The translations under genes and the position numbers were made by a program. A stretch of DNA of 64,000 nt from Streptomyces sp. 846.5 (GTDB lineage: Bacteria; Actinomycetota; Actinomycetes; Streptomycetales; Streptomycetaceae), in NCBI RefSeq assembly GCF_004365705.1, contig NZ_SOBN01000001.1:5775459-5839458 (forward strand), written 5' to 3'. Below the pieces are notes generated by a model. The model had not been told where the DNA came from and did no database searches. It saw only the letters and a program-made list of their open reading frames with translations. Shown here piece by piece: positions 39,178 to 48,576 of the stretch. Each line of letters opens with the position of its first letter. The stretch's first letter is position 1.

Positions 39178-39286
39178 CGGAGCTCAGTCGACCGGACCCA
39201 CCCGTTGAGACGAAGATGAGCCCGGTGTCCGCTTCGCGTACATTGCTGCGCGGCGGACACGAACCATGAGCCCGGGAGCGGACGAC

Positions 39287-40426
39287 GTGACAGGCACCCT
39301 GCGGGACGACGTGCTCAAGGCGCGCCGGATCGTCGTCAAGGTCGGCTCCTCCTCGCTGACCACCGCGTCCGGCGGCCTCGACGCGGACCGGGTGGACGCG
39401 CTGGTCGACGTCCTCGCCAAGACCCGGACCGAGGGCGCCGAGGTGGTGCTGGTCTCCTCCGGGGCCATCGCCGCCGGGCTGGCCCCGCTGGGGCTGGCGA
39501 AGCGGCCCCGCGACCTGGCCCGCCAGCAGGCCGCCGCCAGCGTCGGTCAGGGGCTGCTGATGGCCCGCTACACCGCCTCCTTCGCCCGCTACGGGCTGCG
39601 CGCCGGGCAGGTGCTGCTCACTGCTGAGGACGCCAGCAGGCGCGCGCACTACCGCAACGCGTACCGCACCCTGGAGCAGCTGCTGGTGATGGGCGCGGTG
39701 CCGGTGGTGAACGAGAACGACACCGTGGCCACCGCCGAGATCAAGTTCGGCGACAACGACCGGCTCGCCGCGATCGTCGCCCATGTGGTCCGCGCGGACC
39801 TGCTGGTGCTGCTCTCGGACGTGGACGGGCTGTACGACGGCGACCCCAGCAAGCCGGGCAGCAGCAGGATCGACGAGGTACGCGGCCCCGAGGACCTGGC
39901 CGGGGTGACCATCGGCAGCGCCGGGAAGGCCGGGGTGGGCACCGGCGGCATGGTCACCAAGGTCGACGCGGCCAGGATCGCCACCGGCGCGGGCATCCCG
40001 GTGGTGCTCACCGCCGCCAGCCACGCCGCCGACGCGCTGGCCGGGCGGGCCACCGGCACCCTGTTCCACCGCACCGGGCGGCGCTCCGCGGACCGGCTGC
40101 TGTGGCTGGAGCACGCCAGTGCTCCGCGCGGCGCGGTGCGCCTGGACGCCGGGGCGGTGCGGGCCGTGGTCGAACGCCGTACCTCGCTGCTGGCCGCCGG
40201 GGTGACCGGAGTTGAGGGTGATTTCGCTGCGGGCGATCCGGTGGACCTTCTTGACGAAAACGGCCACATCGTGGCGCGAGGGCTGGTCAACTTTGATGTA
40301 AGGGAGCTTCCCCGGCTGCTGGGGAGGTCCTCCCGGGACCTGGCGCGGGAGCTGGGTCCCGAGTACGAGCGCGAGGTGGTGCACCGCGACGACCTGGTGG
40401 TGCTTCCGGACGCCCGGGAGCACTGA
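39287..40426 (+). CDS. proB: Glutamate 5-kinase
   Basis: A 379-residue enzyme for the first step of proline synthesis. The amino-acid-kinase domain starts at RRIVVKVGSSSLTT and includes PVVNENDTVA and FGDNDRLAAIVA; the C-terminal PUA domain begins near GDFAAGDPVDLLDENG. I prefer GTG 39287 (GGGAG eight bases upstream) to ATG 39266, which adds seven residues. It leads a proline group with proA two genes on. Confidence 0.95.
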   Translation: MTGTLRDDVLKARRIVVKVGSSSLTTASGGLDADRVDALVDVLAKTRTEGAEVVLVSSGAIAAGLAPLGLAKRPRDLARQQAAASVGQGLLMARYTASFARYGLRAGQVLLTAEDASRRAHYRNAYRTLEQLLVMGAVPVVNENDTVATAEIKFGDNDRLAAIVAHVVRADLLVLLSDVDGLYDGDPSKPGSSRIDEVRGPEDLAGVTIGSAGKAGVGTGGMVTKVDAARIATGAGIPVVLTAASHAADALAGRATGTLFHRTGRRSADRLLWLEHASAPRGAVRLDAGAVRAVVERRTSLLAAGVTGVEGDFAAGDPVDLLDENGHIVARGLVNFDVRELPRLLGRSSRDLARELGPEYEREVVHRDDLVVLPDAREH

Positions 40427-40447
40427 GAGAGGGCCGTCCTGACAGCG

Positions 40448-40990
40448 TTGTCGCCCGCCCGTACTGCACGACCCGAGATCGTCGACAGGAGGCCGCCGGT
40501 GGGACGCAGGCGCCAGGGTGCGAGATCTGCGGGGACGGCCGATCCGGTGCTCACCAGCATCAACGGGGGCGCGTCCAGGACGGCGCGCGCCGATGCCGCG
40601 ACCCAGGACGCCCCCGGCCCGTCGGCCTCCCTGGAGGAGGACGGCAGCCGGGCCCGGCTCTGGCATGTGGTGCTCAGCGTGGCGGGCCCGGCCACCCCGC
40701 TGACCGAGCTCAAGCGCGGTCTCGAACAGCTGGCCCATGACCACACGCCCTTCCTGACCGCGCGCTATGCCGCAGACCACGGTGAGATCCGCTACTGGGA
40801 GCAGGCCGAGGACCTCCAGGACGCGGCGGCGATGGCCCTCCGGCTCTGGGGCGAGCACAAGGCCACCGCGCAGCTCCCGCCCTGGGAGATCGTCGGCCTG
40901 GAGGTCGTGGACCGGCCGACCTACCACAAGCGGATAGCGGAGGGCTACGGCGAGTCACGGGCCTTCCTCGGCGGCGTCCATCCGTACTGA
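40448..40990 (+). CDS. Uncharacterised protein conserved between proB and proA
   Basis: Up to 180 residues. The conserved part begins at about residue 70 (RLWHVVLSVAGPATPLTELKRGLEQLAHDH) and ends GVHPY. It also contains EIRYWEQAEDL and PPWEIVGLEVVDRPTYHKRIAEGYG. The first 65 residues are Arg/Ala-rich and may not be translated; the true start is uncertain. From memory this gene sits between proB and proA in many streptomycetes with no assigned role. Its last codons overlap a 16-base tandem repeat. Confidence 0.7.
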   Translation: MSPARTARPEIVDRRPPVGRRRQGARSAGTADPVLTSINGGASRTARADAATQDAPGPSASLEEDGSRARLWHVVLSVAGPATPLTELKRGLEQLAHDHTPFLTARYAADHGEIRYWEQAEDLQDAAAMALRLWGEHKATAQLPPWEIVGLEVVDRPTYHKRIAEGYGESRAFLGGVHPY

Positions 40991-41039
40991 GGTCCATCCG
41001 TACTGAGGTCCATCCGTACTGAGGTCCATCCGTACTGAG
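40976..41039 (+). repeat. Four-copy 16-base tandem repeat
   Basis: The unit GTCCATCCGTACTGAG is repeated four times without mismatch. The first copy contains the stop codon (TGA) of the gene between proB and proA, and the array ends 30 bases before the proA start. The period is not a multiple of three. Slippage at the stop codon is the simplest origin. Confidence 0.95.
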
Positions 41040-41069
41040 GTCCGGCCCCGGACGGATAGGCTTTCCGCC

Positions 41070-42416
41070 ATGAGCAGCAGCCCCGAATCCGACCTCCCCC
41101 TCGACGGCACCCCGCTGACCGCGTTCCCCTCGCCGGACCTGCCCTCACCGCTGCCGCAGTCGCCGGTGCTGAGGGCCGCCTACCGGGCCAAGGCCGCGGC
41201 CAACGAGCTGGCGCCGCTGCCGCGCACGCCCAAGGACGAGGCGCTGCTCGCCATCGCCGACGCGCTGGTGGTGCGCACCCGGGAGATCGTCGAGGCCAAT
41301 GCCGAGGATGTCGAGCGGGCCCGGGAGACCGGCACCAGCGAGTCGATCATCGACCGGCTGACCTTGAACCGGGAGCGGGTCGCCGCCATCGCCGCGGATG
41401 TGCGGCATGTCGCCGGGCTGCCCGACCCGGTGGGCGAGGTCGTCCGTGGCTCGACCCTGCCGAACGGCCTCGACCTGCGCCAGGTGCGGGTGCCGCTGGG
41501 CGTCGTCGGGATCATCTACGAGGCCCGCCCCAATGTCACCGTGGACGCGGCCGCGCTCTGCCTGAAGTCCGGCAACGCGGTGCTGCTGCGCGGCTCCTCC
41601 TCCGCCTACTCCTCCAACCGCAAGCTGGTGGAGGTGCTGCGGGACGCCGTCGGGGGCGCGGGCCTGCCGGCCGACTGCATCCAGCTGGTGCCGGGGGAGA
41701 GCCGGGAGTCGGTCACCGAGCTGATGCGGGCCCGGGGCATGGTGGACGTGCTGATCCCGCGCGGCGGGGCGGCGCTGATCCGCAACGTCGTCGAGAACTC
41801 CACCGTTCCGGTGATCGAGACCGGTACCGGCAACTGCCATGTCTACGTCGACGCGGAGACCGACCTGGCCATGGCGGTGCGGATCCTGGTGAACTCCAAG
41901 GCCTCCCGGCCGAGCGTCTGCAACGCCGCGGAGACCCTGCTGGTGCACAAGGACGTCGCCGACGCCTTCGTCCCGCTGGCGCTGGACGCGCTGGCCGAGG
42001 CCGGGGTGACCGTGCACGCCGACGACCGGGTGCTGGCCTACGCGCCGGACTCCAAGGCGACCGTCGTCCCGGCGACCGTCGAGGACTGGGAGACCGAGTA
42101 CCTCTCCTACGACATCGCGGCCGGCGTGGTGGACTCGCTGGAGGCCGCTGTCGCGCACATCCGGCTGTGGTCCTCGGGCCACACCGAGGCGATCGTGACG
42201 ACCTCTCAGTCCGCCGCCCGCCGGTTCACCCAGCTGGTCGATGCCACCACGGTCGCTGTCAACGCCTCGACCCGGTTCACCGACGGCGGCCAGTTCGGCT
42301 TCGGCGCGGAGATCGGCATCTCCACCCAGAAGCTGCACGCCCGCGGTCCCATGGGCCTGCCCGAGCTGACCTCAACCAAGTACATCGTCACCGGCGACGG
42401 GCATGTACGGGGGTGA
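41070..42416 (+). CDS. proA: Glutamate-5-semialdehyde dehydrogenase (gamma-glutamyl phosphate reductase)
   Basis: A 448-residue NADPH enzyme for the second step of proline synthesis. The catalytic cysteine is Cys284 (SVCNAAET). Family blocks [20 protein letters not shown] and [22 protein letters not shown] are intact. The first 30 residues are a Pro/Ser-rich extension not present in typical ProA; ATG 41070 is the only good start nearby. Confidence 0.96.
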   Translation: MSSSPESDLPLDGTPLTAFPSPDLPSPLPQSPVLRAAYRAKAAANELAPLPRTPKDEALLAIADALVVRTREIVEANAEDVERARETGTSESIIDRLTLNRERVAAIAADVRHVAGLPDPVGEVVRGSTLPNGLDLRQVRVPLGVVGIIYEARPNVTVDAAALCLKSGNAVLLRGSSSAYSSNRKLVEVLRDAVGGAGLPADCIQLVPGESRESVTELMRARGMVDVLIPRGGAALIRNVVENSTVPVIETGTGNCHVYVDAETDLAMAVRILVNSKASRPSVCNAAETLLVHKDVADAFVPLALDALAEAGVTVHADDRVLAYAPDSKATVVPATVEDWETEYLSYDIAAGVVDSLEAAVAHIRLWSSGHTEAIVTTSQSAARRFTQLVDATTVAVNASTRFTDGGQFGFGAEIGISTQKLHARGPMGLPELTSTKYIVTGDGHVRG

Positions 42417-42520
42417 GCGGCCGGTGACGGCAGGGTGGCCTGTGCAGTAAGGCACAGACAAGCGGCGGGACCCGGCGCTACTCTGCTGGGAGTGGTGCGA
42501 CCGAGTACCTGGGGGGTCCC

Positions 42521-42994
42521 GTGAATCCCGATGGCTTCGACACCGGCTCCGGCGATGCTGACGCCGGACAGCCCGACAGCGACCCGGCCGACATCTTCGA
42601 CGGCATGGTCTTCGACGAGGCGTTCGTCCTCGCCGCGCTGATCCATGAGCCGTCGGCCGCCGAGCGCAGCCTGGCGCTGCGCGCCCCCGGCCGCCGCCGG
42701 GGCAGGGCCGCAGCCGGCTCCGCCGCGGGCCGGACCGCCACGGCCGGCCGACCGGTGACCCCGTTCGGCCCTGCGCGGGGACGGCATCAGGCCCACCCCG
42801 GCCGCTGGCAGCGGATCATCGCCCGGCTGATGCTGGTGGTGATCGGGATGCTCGCGGTGATGGTCGCGGCAGCCGCCGTCTACCGGGGCACCGGCAGCGA
42901 GAACGGCCAGTCGGTGCAACGGCCCACCAGCGGAACCGGGGGCAGCGCCTCGGCCCCGGTCTCCTCGACGGCCGCGACCGCGTCGCCGCGCTAG
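42521..42994 (+). CDS. Single-pass membrane protein of unknown function, paralogue of the next gene
   Basis: A 157-residue protein starting at GTG 42521 behind GGGGGG. The N-terminus is acidic and carries DIFDGMVFDEAFVLAALIHEPSAAERS; an Arg-rich stretch, one membrane helix (about 103-122) and a Ser/Thr/Ala-rich outer tail follow. The acidic motif recurs in the next gene. I do not recognise the family. Confidence 0.72.
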   Translation: MNPDGFDTGSGDADAGQPDSDPADIFDGMVFDEAFVLAALIHEPSAAERSLALRAPGRRRGRAAAGSAAGRTATAGRPVTPFGPARGRHQAHPGRWQRIIARLMLVVIGMLAVMVAAAAVYRGTGSENGQSVQRPTSGTGGSASAPVSSTAATASPR

Positions 42995-43109
42995 CCGTGC
43001 CGTCCTGACCTCGATCGGGTCCCGGCCGGGTGAGGAATCTCTCAGAACCGGCCCAGAAGTTGGCCTATGAGCACCCTTCACTGTCCTTGGACCGACATAC
43101 CCTTGTGCC

Positions 43110-44309
43110 ATGGCAGGCCGGGCGGAACCACCGGAGGGCACGCCCGAGGGCGGTGCCGGTGGTGATGACGAGTTCCGATCCGTCGTTTTCGACGAATCGT
43201 TTGTGAGGGCTGCCCGGATCCAGGAGCTCTCGGCCCAGGAACGGCTGTCGGCCGGCAGCCGGCCCATCCGCGGCCGGGGCCTGCGCGGCGGCGGGCTCTC
43301 GCGTCAGGCGCTGGCGCTGATGCTGCTGGTCGCGATCGCCTTCTCGGCCGCCGTGTACCTGGGGACCAAGCATCCCTACCCGCAGGCGGGCGCCGGTTCC
43401 GCCGCCGAGCTCAGCATGACCGTGGTCGCCCTGCAGCCGGGGGCCGGCGGCGTCCCCACGCTGGCGCCGGTCGCGAGCGGGAGCGCCACGGCTGCCGCCA
43501 CCACGACCACCACCGCGGCCGTGACGGCGACGGCGAGCGCCGGTGCGAGTGCCGCCGCGTCCGCGTCCGCGTCGACCGAGGTCGACCCCAGGAACTACGC
43601 GCTGGGGCCGGCCGGACTCATCCTGCCCAACGCCGGCGCGACCGACCACTTCAGCAAGAACCAGGTCGCCCAGGCGCTGATCCTGGCTCAGAACTACGTG
43701 GAGGTGTCCTCGCTGGACACCGGCGTCCTGTTCGGCGGCAGGACCGACCTGGTCCGCGACCTGCTGGCGTCCGGGCAGCGGAGCCAGTTCGACCAGAGCA
43801 TCAGCAGTCCGGCCGACGACGGCAAGCACGAGGCGACCGGCTGGCTGGTGCGCTTCGACGCGACGAAGGTGAAGGCCGCCGCAGGCCAGGAGACCCGGGT
43901 GCAGGGTTCGTTCACCGTGCCGAAGGAGGTGGACGGCGCTCTGCAGCTGACCGGTGACCACACCTTCGTCTACGCGCTGACCCCGGTGTCCGCCGACGGC
44001 ACCCAGCAGCCCACCGTACTCTTCACGGTCCGCAGGCAGGTCGTCTACCGCTTCACCGCGGCGGACCTCGCCGCCAACCGGGTCGAGCTGACCACCTCGG
44101 CGACCGAGGCCGGCCCGATGGCCTGCGACGCCGCGAGCGCCGCCAGATACTTCACCCCGGTCCTGCCCACTACGACGGCGACGGCAGCCGCCTCCACGAA
44201 GGCAGGACCCGTCGCTTCCACTGCGCCGACCCAGGCCGTCGTCGACCCCTACGACCAGAGCCGCAGCGTCTGGTCCCTCTGCGGGGTCATGAGCGGGCCG
44301 ACGCCCTGA
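43110..44309 (+). CDS. Membrane-anchored extracytoplasmic protein of unknown function
   Basis: A 399-residue protein. The N-terminal cytoplasmic part holds EFRSVVFDESFVRAARIQELSAQER, close to the motif in the preceding gene, then an Arg/Gly stretch and one membrane helix (about 69-85). Outside are a Thr/Ala-rich linker (residues about 125-155) and a folded domain with ALGPAGLILPNAGATDHFSKNQ and FTVRRQVVYRFTAADLA. It contains two cysteines late in the chain. Function unknown. Confidence 0.75.
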   Translation: MAGRAEPPEGTPEGGAGGDDEFRSVVFDESFVRAARIQELSAQERLSAGSRPIRGRGLRGGGLSRQALALMLLVAIAFSAAVYLGTKHPYPQAGAGSAAELSMTVVALQPGAGGVPTLAPVASGSATAAATTTTTAAVTATASAGASAAASASASTEVDPRNYALGPAGLILPNAGATDHFSKNQVAQALILAQNYVEVSSLDTGVLFGGRTDLVRDLLASGQRSQFDQSISSPADDGKHEATGWLVRFDATKVKAAAGQETRVQGSFTVPKEVDGALQLTGDHTFVYALTPVSADGTQQPTVLFTVRRQVVYRFTAADLAANRVELTTSATEAGPMACDAASAARYFTPVLPTTTATAAASTKAGPVASTAPTQAVVDPYDQSRSVWSLCGVMSGPTP

Positions 44310-44358
44310 GCGGAGCCCAGGACGTCGGCCAGGTTCGAACGGAACTGCTGAGCGGCCG

Positions 44359-45444
44359 TCAGGCCGGTGTCGCGCCCGGCTCGGCCGGCGGCTCCGTCGT
44401 GGTGTCGTTGCTGCTGCTGCCGCGGTTCCCCGCGAAGACGTCCCGCAGCTTGCCGCCGATGTCCCCGGCGCCGCCGGCCACATCGCGGATCAGACCCATC
44501 AGCGGGTCCTTGGACTCCTTGAAGGACTGCGCGTAGGAGTCCGCCGCCGCCTTCATCTGGTCGGTGACCGAGGCGTCGCCGTCCTGCTCCCGGCGCGGGT
44601 AGGCCCCGGCCATGATGGAGCTGTACTCCTCGCTCTCGGCCCACTTCTTCAGCTTCTGCACCCGCACCGCCACGAACGGGTGGGTCTGCGGCAGCAGCTG
44701 CAGCAGCTTGATCACACCGTCGCGCAGGTCCCCGGCGCGGTCGTACTCGTCGGCCTGCTCCAGGAAGGCGTCGGTGTTCATCTCGTGCAGGTGGTGGCCG
44801 CCGGCCAGCTTCATCAGGCCGCGCATCGACGCCTGCAGGTCCTGGCCGACCAGCAGCCCGGCCCGGTCGCAGGAGATCTCCGACTTGCGGAACCACTCCT
44901 TCAGCGCGGTGATGATCGCCAGGACGGCGATCCCGCCCAGCGGGATCCAGGCGATCCTGGTCGCCAGGTTGGTGAGGATGATCAGCATGGTCCGGTACAC
45001 GGCGTGCCCGGACATGGCGTGCGCGACCTCGTGGCCGATCACGGCCCGCATCTCCTCCTCGTCGAGCAGTTCGACGAGCGAGGTGGTCACCACGATCACT
45101 GGGGAGTCCATGCCGATGCACATGGCGTTCGGGACCGGGTCCTGGGTGACGTAGAGCGGCGGGACCTTCTCCAGGTCCAGGATGTAGGCGGCGTCCCGCA
45201 CCATGTCGTGCAGGTGCGCGAACTGGCGCTCCGAGGCGCGGACCGCGGAGGCCAGGAACATCAGCCGCACGGCGCGCTCGGAGACCATGCCGCCGAGCTT
45301 CTTGAGGATGTCGTCGAAGCCGCTGAGCTTGCGCAGCGCGACCAGCGCGGAGCGGTCGGCGGGGTGCTCCCAGGCACGAGTGGAGATGCCGGGGAAGCGC
45401 TTGCGGTTCCGGCTCGGCACGCTGCCTTCGGTGGGTTGGGTCAT
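44359..45444 (-). CDS. M48-family zinc metalloprotease
   Basis: A 361-residue Ste24/HtpX-like peptidase. The zinc motif is HEVAH (138-142), with a third ligand in the downstream SEISCDRAG. Hydrophobic segments follow the motif (about 150-182). The C-terminus is a disordered Ser/Thr/Pro-rich tail. GGGAGGA precedes the ATG. Such enzymes often take part in membrane-protein quality control; no target can be named. It converges with the preceding gene. Confidence 0.9.
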   Translation of the reverse strand: MTQPTEGSVPSRNRKRFPGISTRAWEHPADRSALVALRKLSGFDDILKKLGGMVSERAVRLMFLASAVRASERQFAHLHDMVRDAAYILDLEKVPPLYVTQDPVPNAMCIGMDSPVIVVTTSLVELLDEEEMRAVIGHEVAHAMSGHAVYRTMLIILTNLATRIAWIPLGGIAVLAIITALKEWFRKSEISCDRAGLLVGQDLQASMRGLMKLAGGHHLHEMNTDAFLEQADEYDRAGDLRDGVIKLLQLLPQTHPFVAVRVQKLKKWAESEEYSSIMAGAYPRREQDGDASVTDQMKAAADSYAQSFKESKDPLMGLIRDVAGGAGDIGGKLRDVFAGNRGSSSNDTTTEPPAEPGATPA

Positions 45445-45677
45445 CTGCTGCTTCCTCCCGATCGACAGCGGACCCCGGCGTCACTGCCGGGCCCCCGCCG
45501 TCCTGTGTAAGTCCTCTGCTGCACAGCTGCTTGCTGCCCTGCTGCCGCTCGTCCCCGGAACCTTGTTCGCCACACTACGCCGGGCGGCCGACGACGACCG
45601 GCGATCCCGCTGACAATTCCGCACCGGGCCGGGTCTAGGCTGAGTCGTCCGGCCGTACCCCCGAGGAGTCCCGCCCC

Positions 45678-45821
45678 ATGCGCACCACCACCGCTCTGCA
45701 GCAGCTGGCCGCCATCTCCAACGGCAGCGGCCCGGGGATGTTCCTGCGGATCATCGTCATCTGCGCCGTCGTCGGCGTCGTCTTCCTCGCTGTCTTCCTG
45801 CTGCGCGGCTACCGCGAATGA
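45678..45821 (+). CDS. 47-residue single-helix membrane protein
   Basis: A very short gene from ATG 45678 to TGA 45821, with GAGGAG ten bases upstream. The product MRTTTALQQLAAISNG... has one membrane helix (IIVICAVVGVVFLAVFLL) and a short basic end. Codon bias is normal for the window. Function unknown. Confidence 0.65.
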   Translation: MRTTTALQQLAAISNGSGPGMFLRIIVICAVVGVVFLAVFLLRGYRE

Positions 45822-45936
45822 GCGCACACGGAGTCAGACGTGTGGAGCCGCCGAGCAGTTCCTGGTGTGCTGCCCGTACCATGAGCACCGTCCAGCAGGC
45901 CCCCCGCACGCCTCCGAGCCAGAAGGTCCGCCACCG

Positions 45937-46083
45937 ATGAGCCTCCACGCAGCCGCCCGCTCCGTCCTCGCGGAGAGCAGTGACGCCCACCACAGCCTCA
46001 ACCCGATCGTGACCGGCGGCGGCGCGCTCGTCGTGCTGTTGATCCTGCTCTTCCTCACGACCCGCTTCAACAAGGACCGCTAG
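45937..46083 (+). CDS. 48-residue single-helix membrane protein upstream of nadD
   Basis: From ATG 45937 (AAGG upstream) to TAG. The product MSLHAAARSVLAESSD... has one C-terminal helix (GGALVVLLILLFLTTRF) and ends FNKDR. I recall similar small proteins just before nadD in streptomycetes. It is 115 bases after the other tiny membrane gene. Function unknown. Confidence 0.7.
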   Translation: MSLHAAARSVLAESSDAHHSLNPIVTGGGALVVLLILLFLTTRFNKDR

Positions 46084-46145
46084 CAGGCCCGCCCGGCCTC
46101 GGCCGGGCGTACCTCGTCCGCGCGGACCACGTAGGGTGAGCGCTC

Positions 46146-46778
46146 ATGGGAGAGCAGCCTGAGCCCGGAGACGGGCCAGTGAAGAAGCGCATCGGCGTCA
46201 TGGGCGGCACCTTCGACCCGATCCACAACGGCCACCTGGTCGCCGCCAGCGAGGTGGCCAGCCAGTTCCACCTGGACGAAGTGATCTTCGTCCCCACGGG
46301 TGAGCCCTGGCAGAAGGACCGCCGGCCGGTGTCCCCGGCCGAGGACCGCTATCTGATGACGGTCATCGCCACCGCCTCCAACCCCCAGTTCTCGGTCAGC
46401 CGCATCGACGTCGACCGCAAGGGGCCGACGTACACCACGGACACCCTGCGGGACCTCCGTGCCGAGCACGCCGACGCGGACCTCTTCTTCATCACCGGCG
46501 CCGACGCGCTGAGCCAGATCTTCTCCTGGCGGAACGCCGAGGAGCTCTTTGACCTCGCGCACTTCATCGGAGTGACCCGTCCAGGGCACACTTTGTCGGA
46601 CCCGGGTCTGCCCGAGGGAGGCGTGTCGCTGGTCGAGGTGCCCGCGCTGGCCATCTCCTCCACCGACTGCCGGGTCCGGGTCGCCCGTGGCGAGCCGGTC
46701 TGGTACCTGGTGCCGGACGGTGTGGTCCGCTACATCGACAAGCGCAGGCTCTATCTCGACCCGAGCAGTACGAACTGA
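46146..46778 (+). CDS. nadD: Nicotinate-nucleotide adenylyltransferase
   Basis: A 210-residue enzyme that makes deamido-NAD. The nucleotidyltransferase signature [15 protein letters not shown], the [10 protein letters not shown] segment and the [22 protein letters not shown]-terminus are complete. ATG 46146 and GTG 46179 are both possible starts; the second has GGAG nine bases upstream, but the MGEQ N-terminus resembles that of relatives. Confidence 0.95.
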   Translation: MGEQPEPGDGPVKKRIGVMGGTFDPIHNGHLVAASEVASQFHLDEVIFVPTGEPWQKDRRPVSPAEDRYLMTVIATASNPQFSVSRIDVDRKGPTYTTDTLRDLRAEHADADLFFITGADALSQIFSWRNAEELFDLAHFIGVTRPGHTLSDPGLPEGGVSLVEVPALAISSTDCRVRVARGEPVWYLVPDGVVRYIDKRRLYLDPSSTN

Positions 46779-46794
46779 AAGGGGCTGGGTCGCC

Positions 46795-48483
46795 GTGACC
46801 GGAACCGCAGACCGCCGGGAGCCGGAGGGCGAGCCGCAGCCGCAGTCCTACGGCTACGAGCAGCAGGGGTACGGCTACGGGCAGTACCCGGACTATCCGT
46901 CCCAGCCCGGGGAACCGGTCTACCAGCCGGCCTACGGCTACGACAGCTACGGCCGGCCGATCCAGCAGCAACAGGGGTACGCGGACCCCGGCTATCAGGA
47001 CCCCGGCTATCAGGACGCCGGCTATCAGGACGCCGGGTACCAGAGCGCCCCGTACCCGGACCCGGCGTACCAGGACCAGGGCGGCGGTTACCAGGACCCG
47101 GCCTACGGCTACCAGCAGCAGCCCCAGTACCCCTCCTACCCGGACGGGTACGAGCAGCAGGCCCAGCCGGCGTACGACACCGGCCAGTACGCGATCCCGC
47201 AGCAGCAGCCGGCGCCCCCGGTGGAGTCCGTGCGGCCGGCGCGGGCGACCGCGGCCCCGGCCGGGCCGACCACGCCGACCTCGGAGGAGTTCGCCTTCGT
47301 CGACGACGCGGAGGAGTCCGACGACGTCATCGACTGGATGAAGTTCAGCGAGACCCGCGGCGAGCGCCGGGACGAGCGCCGCAAGCAGCTGCGCACCCGG
47401 CTGATCGCCCTCGCCGTGGCGCTGGTCCTGATCGCCGCCGGCGGGGCCGGCTACCTGTGGCTGCGCGGCTCCTCGTCAGGGACTGTCGCCGCCTCGACCC
47501 AGCGCACCGTCATCGCGGTCCACCTGCACGACCTCAACAAGAACATCTACACCGCGCTGCTGGTCTCCAACCCGGCCTCGGGGCAGGGCAGCACGCTGCT
47601 GCTCCCCGGCACCCTGGCCGTCCCCACCGACAGCGGCGGCGCCTCGGTGACCCTGGCCTCCTCGGTGAACGCCCAGGGCAACGCCGCGACCCGGGACGGG
47701 CTGCACGCGCTGCTCGGCGCCGACGTCTCCGCGACATGGTCCCTCTACACCCCGTTCCTGCAGAACCTGATCGACCTGCTCGGCGGGATCACCGTCGACT
47801 CCAACACGACGATCACGCAGAACGGCAAGGACCTGGTGAAGCCCGGCAAGGCCATCCTCAGCGGCGCCGCGGCCATCGCCTACGCCGACTACCAGGCCAA
47901 GGGCGAGAGCGCCGGAGCCCAGCTGTCCCGCTACGGGCAGGTGCTGGCAGGGCTGGTCCAGGCGATGCCCCAGGACGCGACCTCGGCCGCGAGCGACATC
48001 ACCAAGATGGGCGCCGTCGCCGACCCCTCGCTGCCGGACGCCACCCTCGGCGCGCTGATGGCGGCCCTGTCCAAGGACGCCCAGGGCGGCAAGTACTCCA
48101 CGGCGACGCTCCCGGTGAACGCCAACGGGACGCCGGCGAGCAGCGCGGGCGACCTGGTGAAGCAGCTGCTCGGCGGCACGGTCACCACCAGCGGCGGTGC
48201 CACCGCGGCCCGGGTGGCGATCACCGACGCCACCGGCGACGGCAACAAGGCCAACCTCGCCGAGGCCGCCGTGGTCAACGGCGGTTTCACCCTGGTCCCC
48301 GGCAGCTCCAAGGCCCCGTCCACCCGGAGCACCAGCAGCATCAGCTACAGCGACGACACCCGCGCCGCCGACGCCAAGCAGCTCGCCCAGGACCTCGGCC
48401 TGCCGACCACGGTGGTGACCAAGGTCACCAGCGCGCAGTCCGCGGACCTGGTGGTGGTACTCGGAAAGGACTACCAGGGCTGA
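46795..48483 (+). CDS. LCP-like membrane protein with LytR_C domain and Tyr/Gln-rich N-terminus
   Basis: A 562-residue protein starting at GTG 46795 behind AAAGGGG. Residues 1-150 are a cytoplasmic Gly/Tyr/Gln/Pro-rich region with repeats. One membrane helix (about 202-222) precedes an extracytoplasmic LytR-CpsA-Psr-like domain (LYTPFLQNLIDLLGGITVDSNTTI) and a C-terminal LytR_C fold (VAITDATGDGNKANLAEA to VTKVTSAQSADLVVVLGKDY). LCP proteins attach glycopolymers to peptidoglycan, but the usual LCP arginines are not obvious here. It lies between nadD and rsfS, its usual place. Confidence 0.82.
   Translation: MTGTADRREPEGEPQPQSYGYEQQGYGYGQYPDYPSQPGEPVYQPAYGYDSYGRPIQQQQGYADPGYQDPGYQDAGYQDAGYQSAPYPDPAYQDQGGGYQDPAYGYQQQPQYPSYPDGYEQQAQPAYDTGQYAIPQQQPAPPVESVRPARATAAPAGPTTPTSEEFAFVDDAEESDDVIDWMKFSETRGERRDERRKQLRTRLIALAVALVLIAAGGAGYLWLRGSSSGTVAASTQRTVIAVHLHDLNKNIYTALLVSNPASGQGSTLLLPGTLAVPTDSGGASVTLASSVNAQGNAATRDGLHALLGADVSATWSLYTPFLQNLIDLLGGITVDSNTTITQNGKDLVKPGKAILSGAAAIAYADYQAKGESAGAQLSRYGQVLAGLVQAMPQDATSAASDITKMGAVADPSLPDATLGALMAALSKDAQGGKYSTATLPVNANGTPASSAGDLVKQLLGGTVTTSGGATAARVAITDATGDGNKANLAEAAVVNGGFTLVPGSSKAPSTRSTSSISYSDDTRAADAKQLAQDLGLPTTVVTKVTSAQSADLVVVLGKDYQG
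46990..47034 (+). repeat. In-frame 15-base repeats encoding Gly-Tyr-Gln-Asp-Pro/Ala
   Basis: Three 15-base units of GGCTATCAGGAC plus CCC or GCC follow one another, with diverged copies on either side. They extend the low-complexity Tyr/Gln arm of the LCP-like protein. Confidence 0.85.
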
Positions 48484-48576
48484 CGCAGGGCTGGCGACAC
48501 CCAAAACGCCGGAGCGGGCCGTCTGCCGTCCATGAGATCCTGGAAGGCATCCGTGTCCCCGAACCGAGAGCATCCT

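Noticed and set aside
39050..40927. A 625-codon minus-strand frame opposite proB
   Set aside because: It is antisense to proB and its neighbour and shows no motif; proB is unambiguous.
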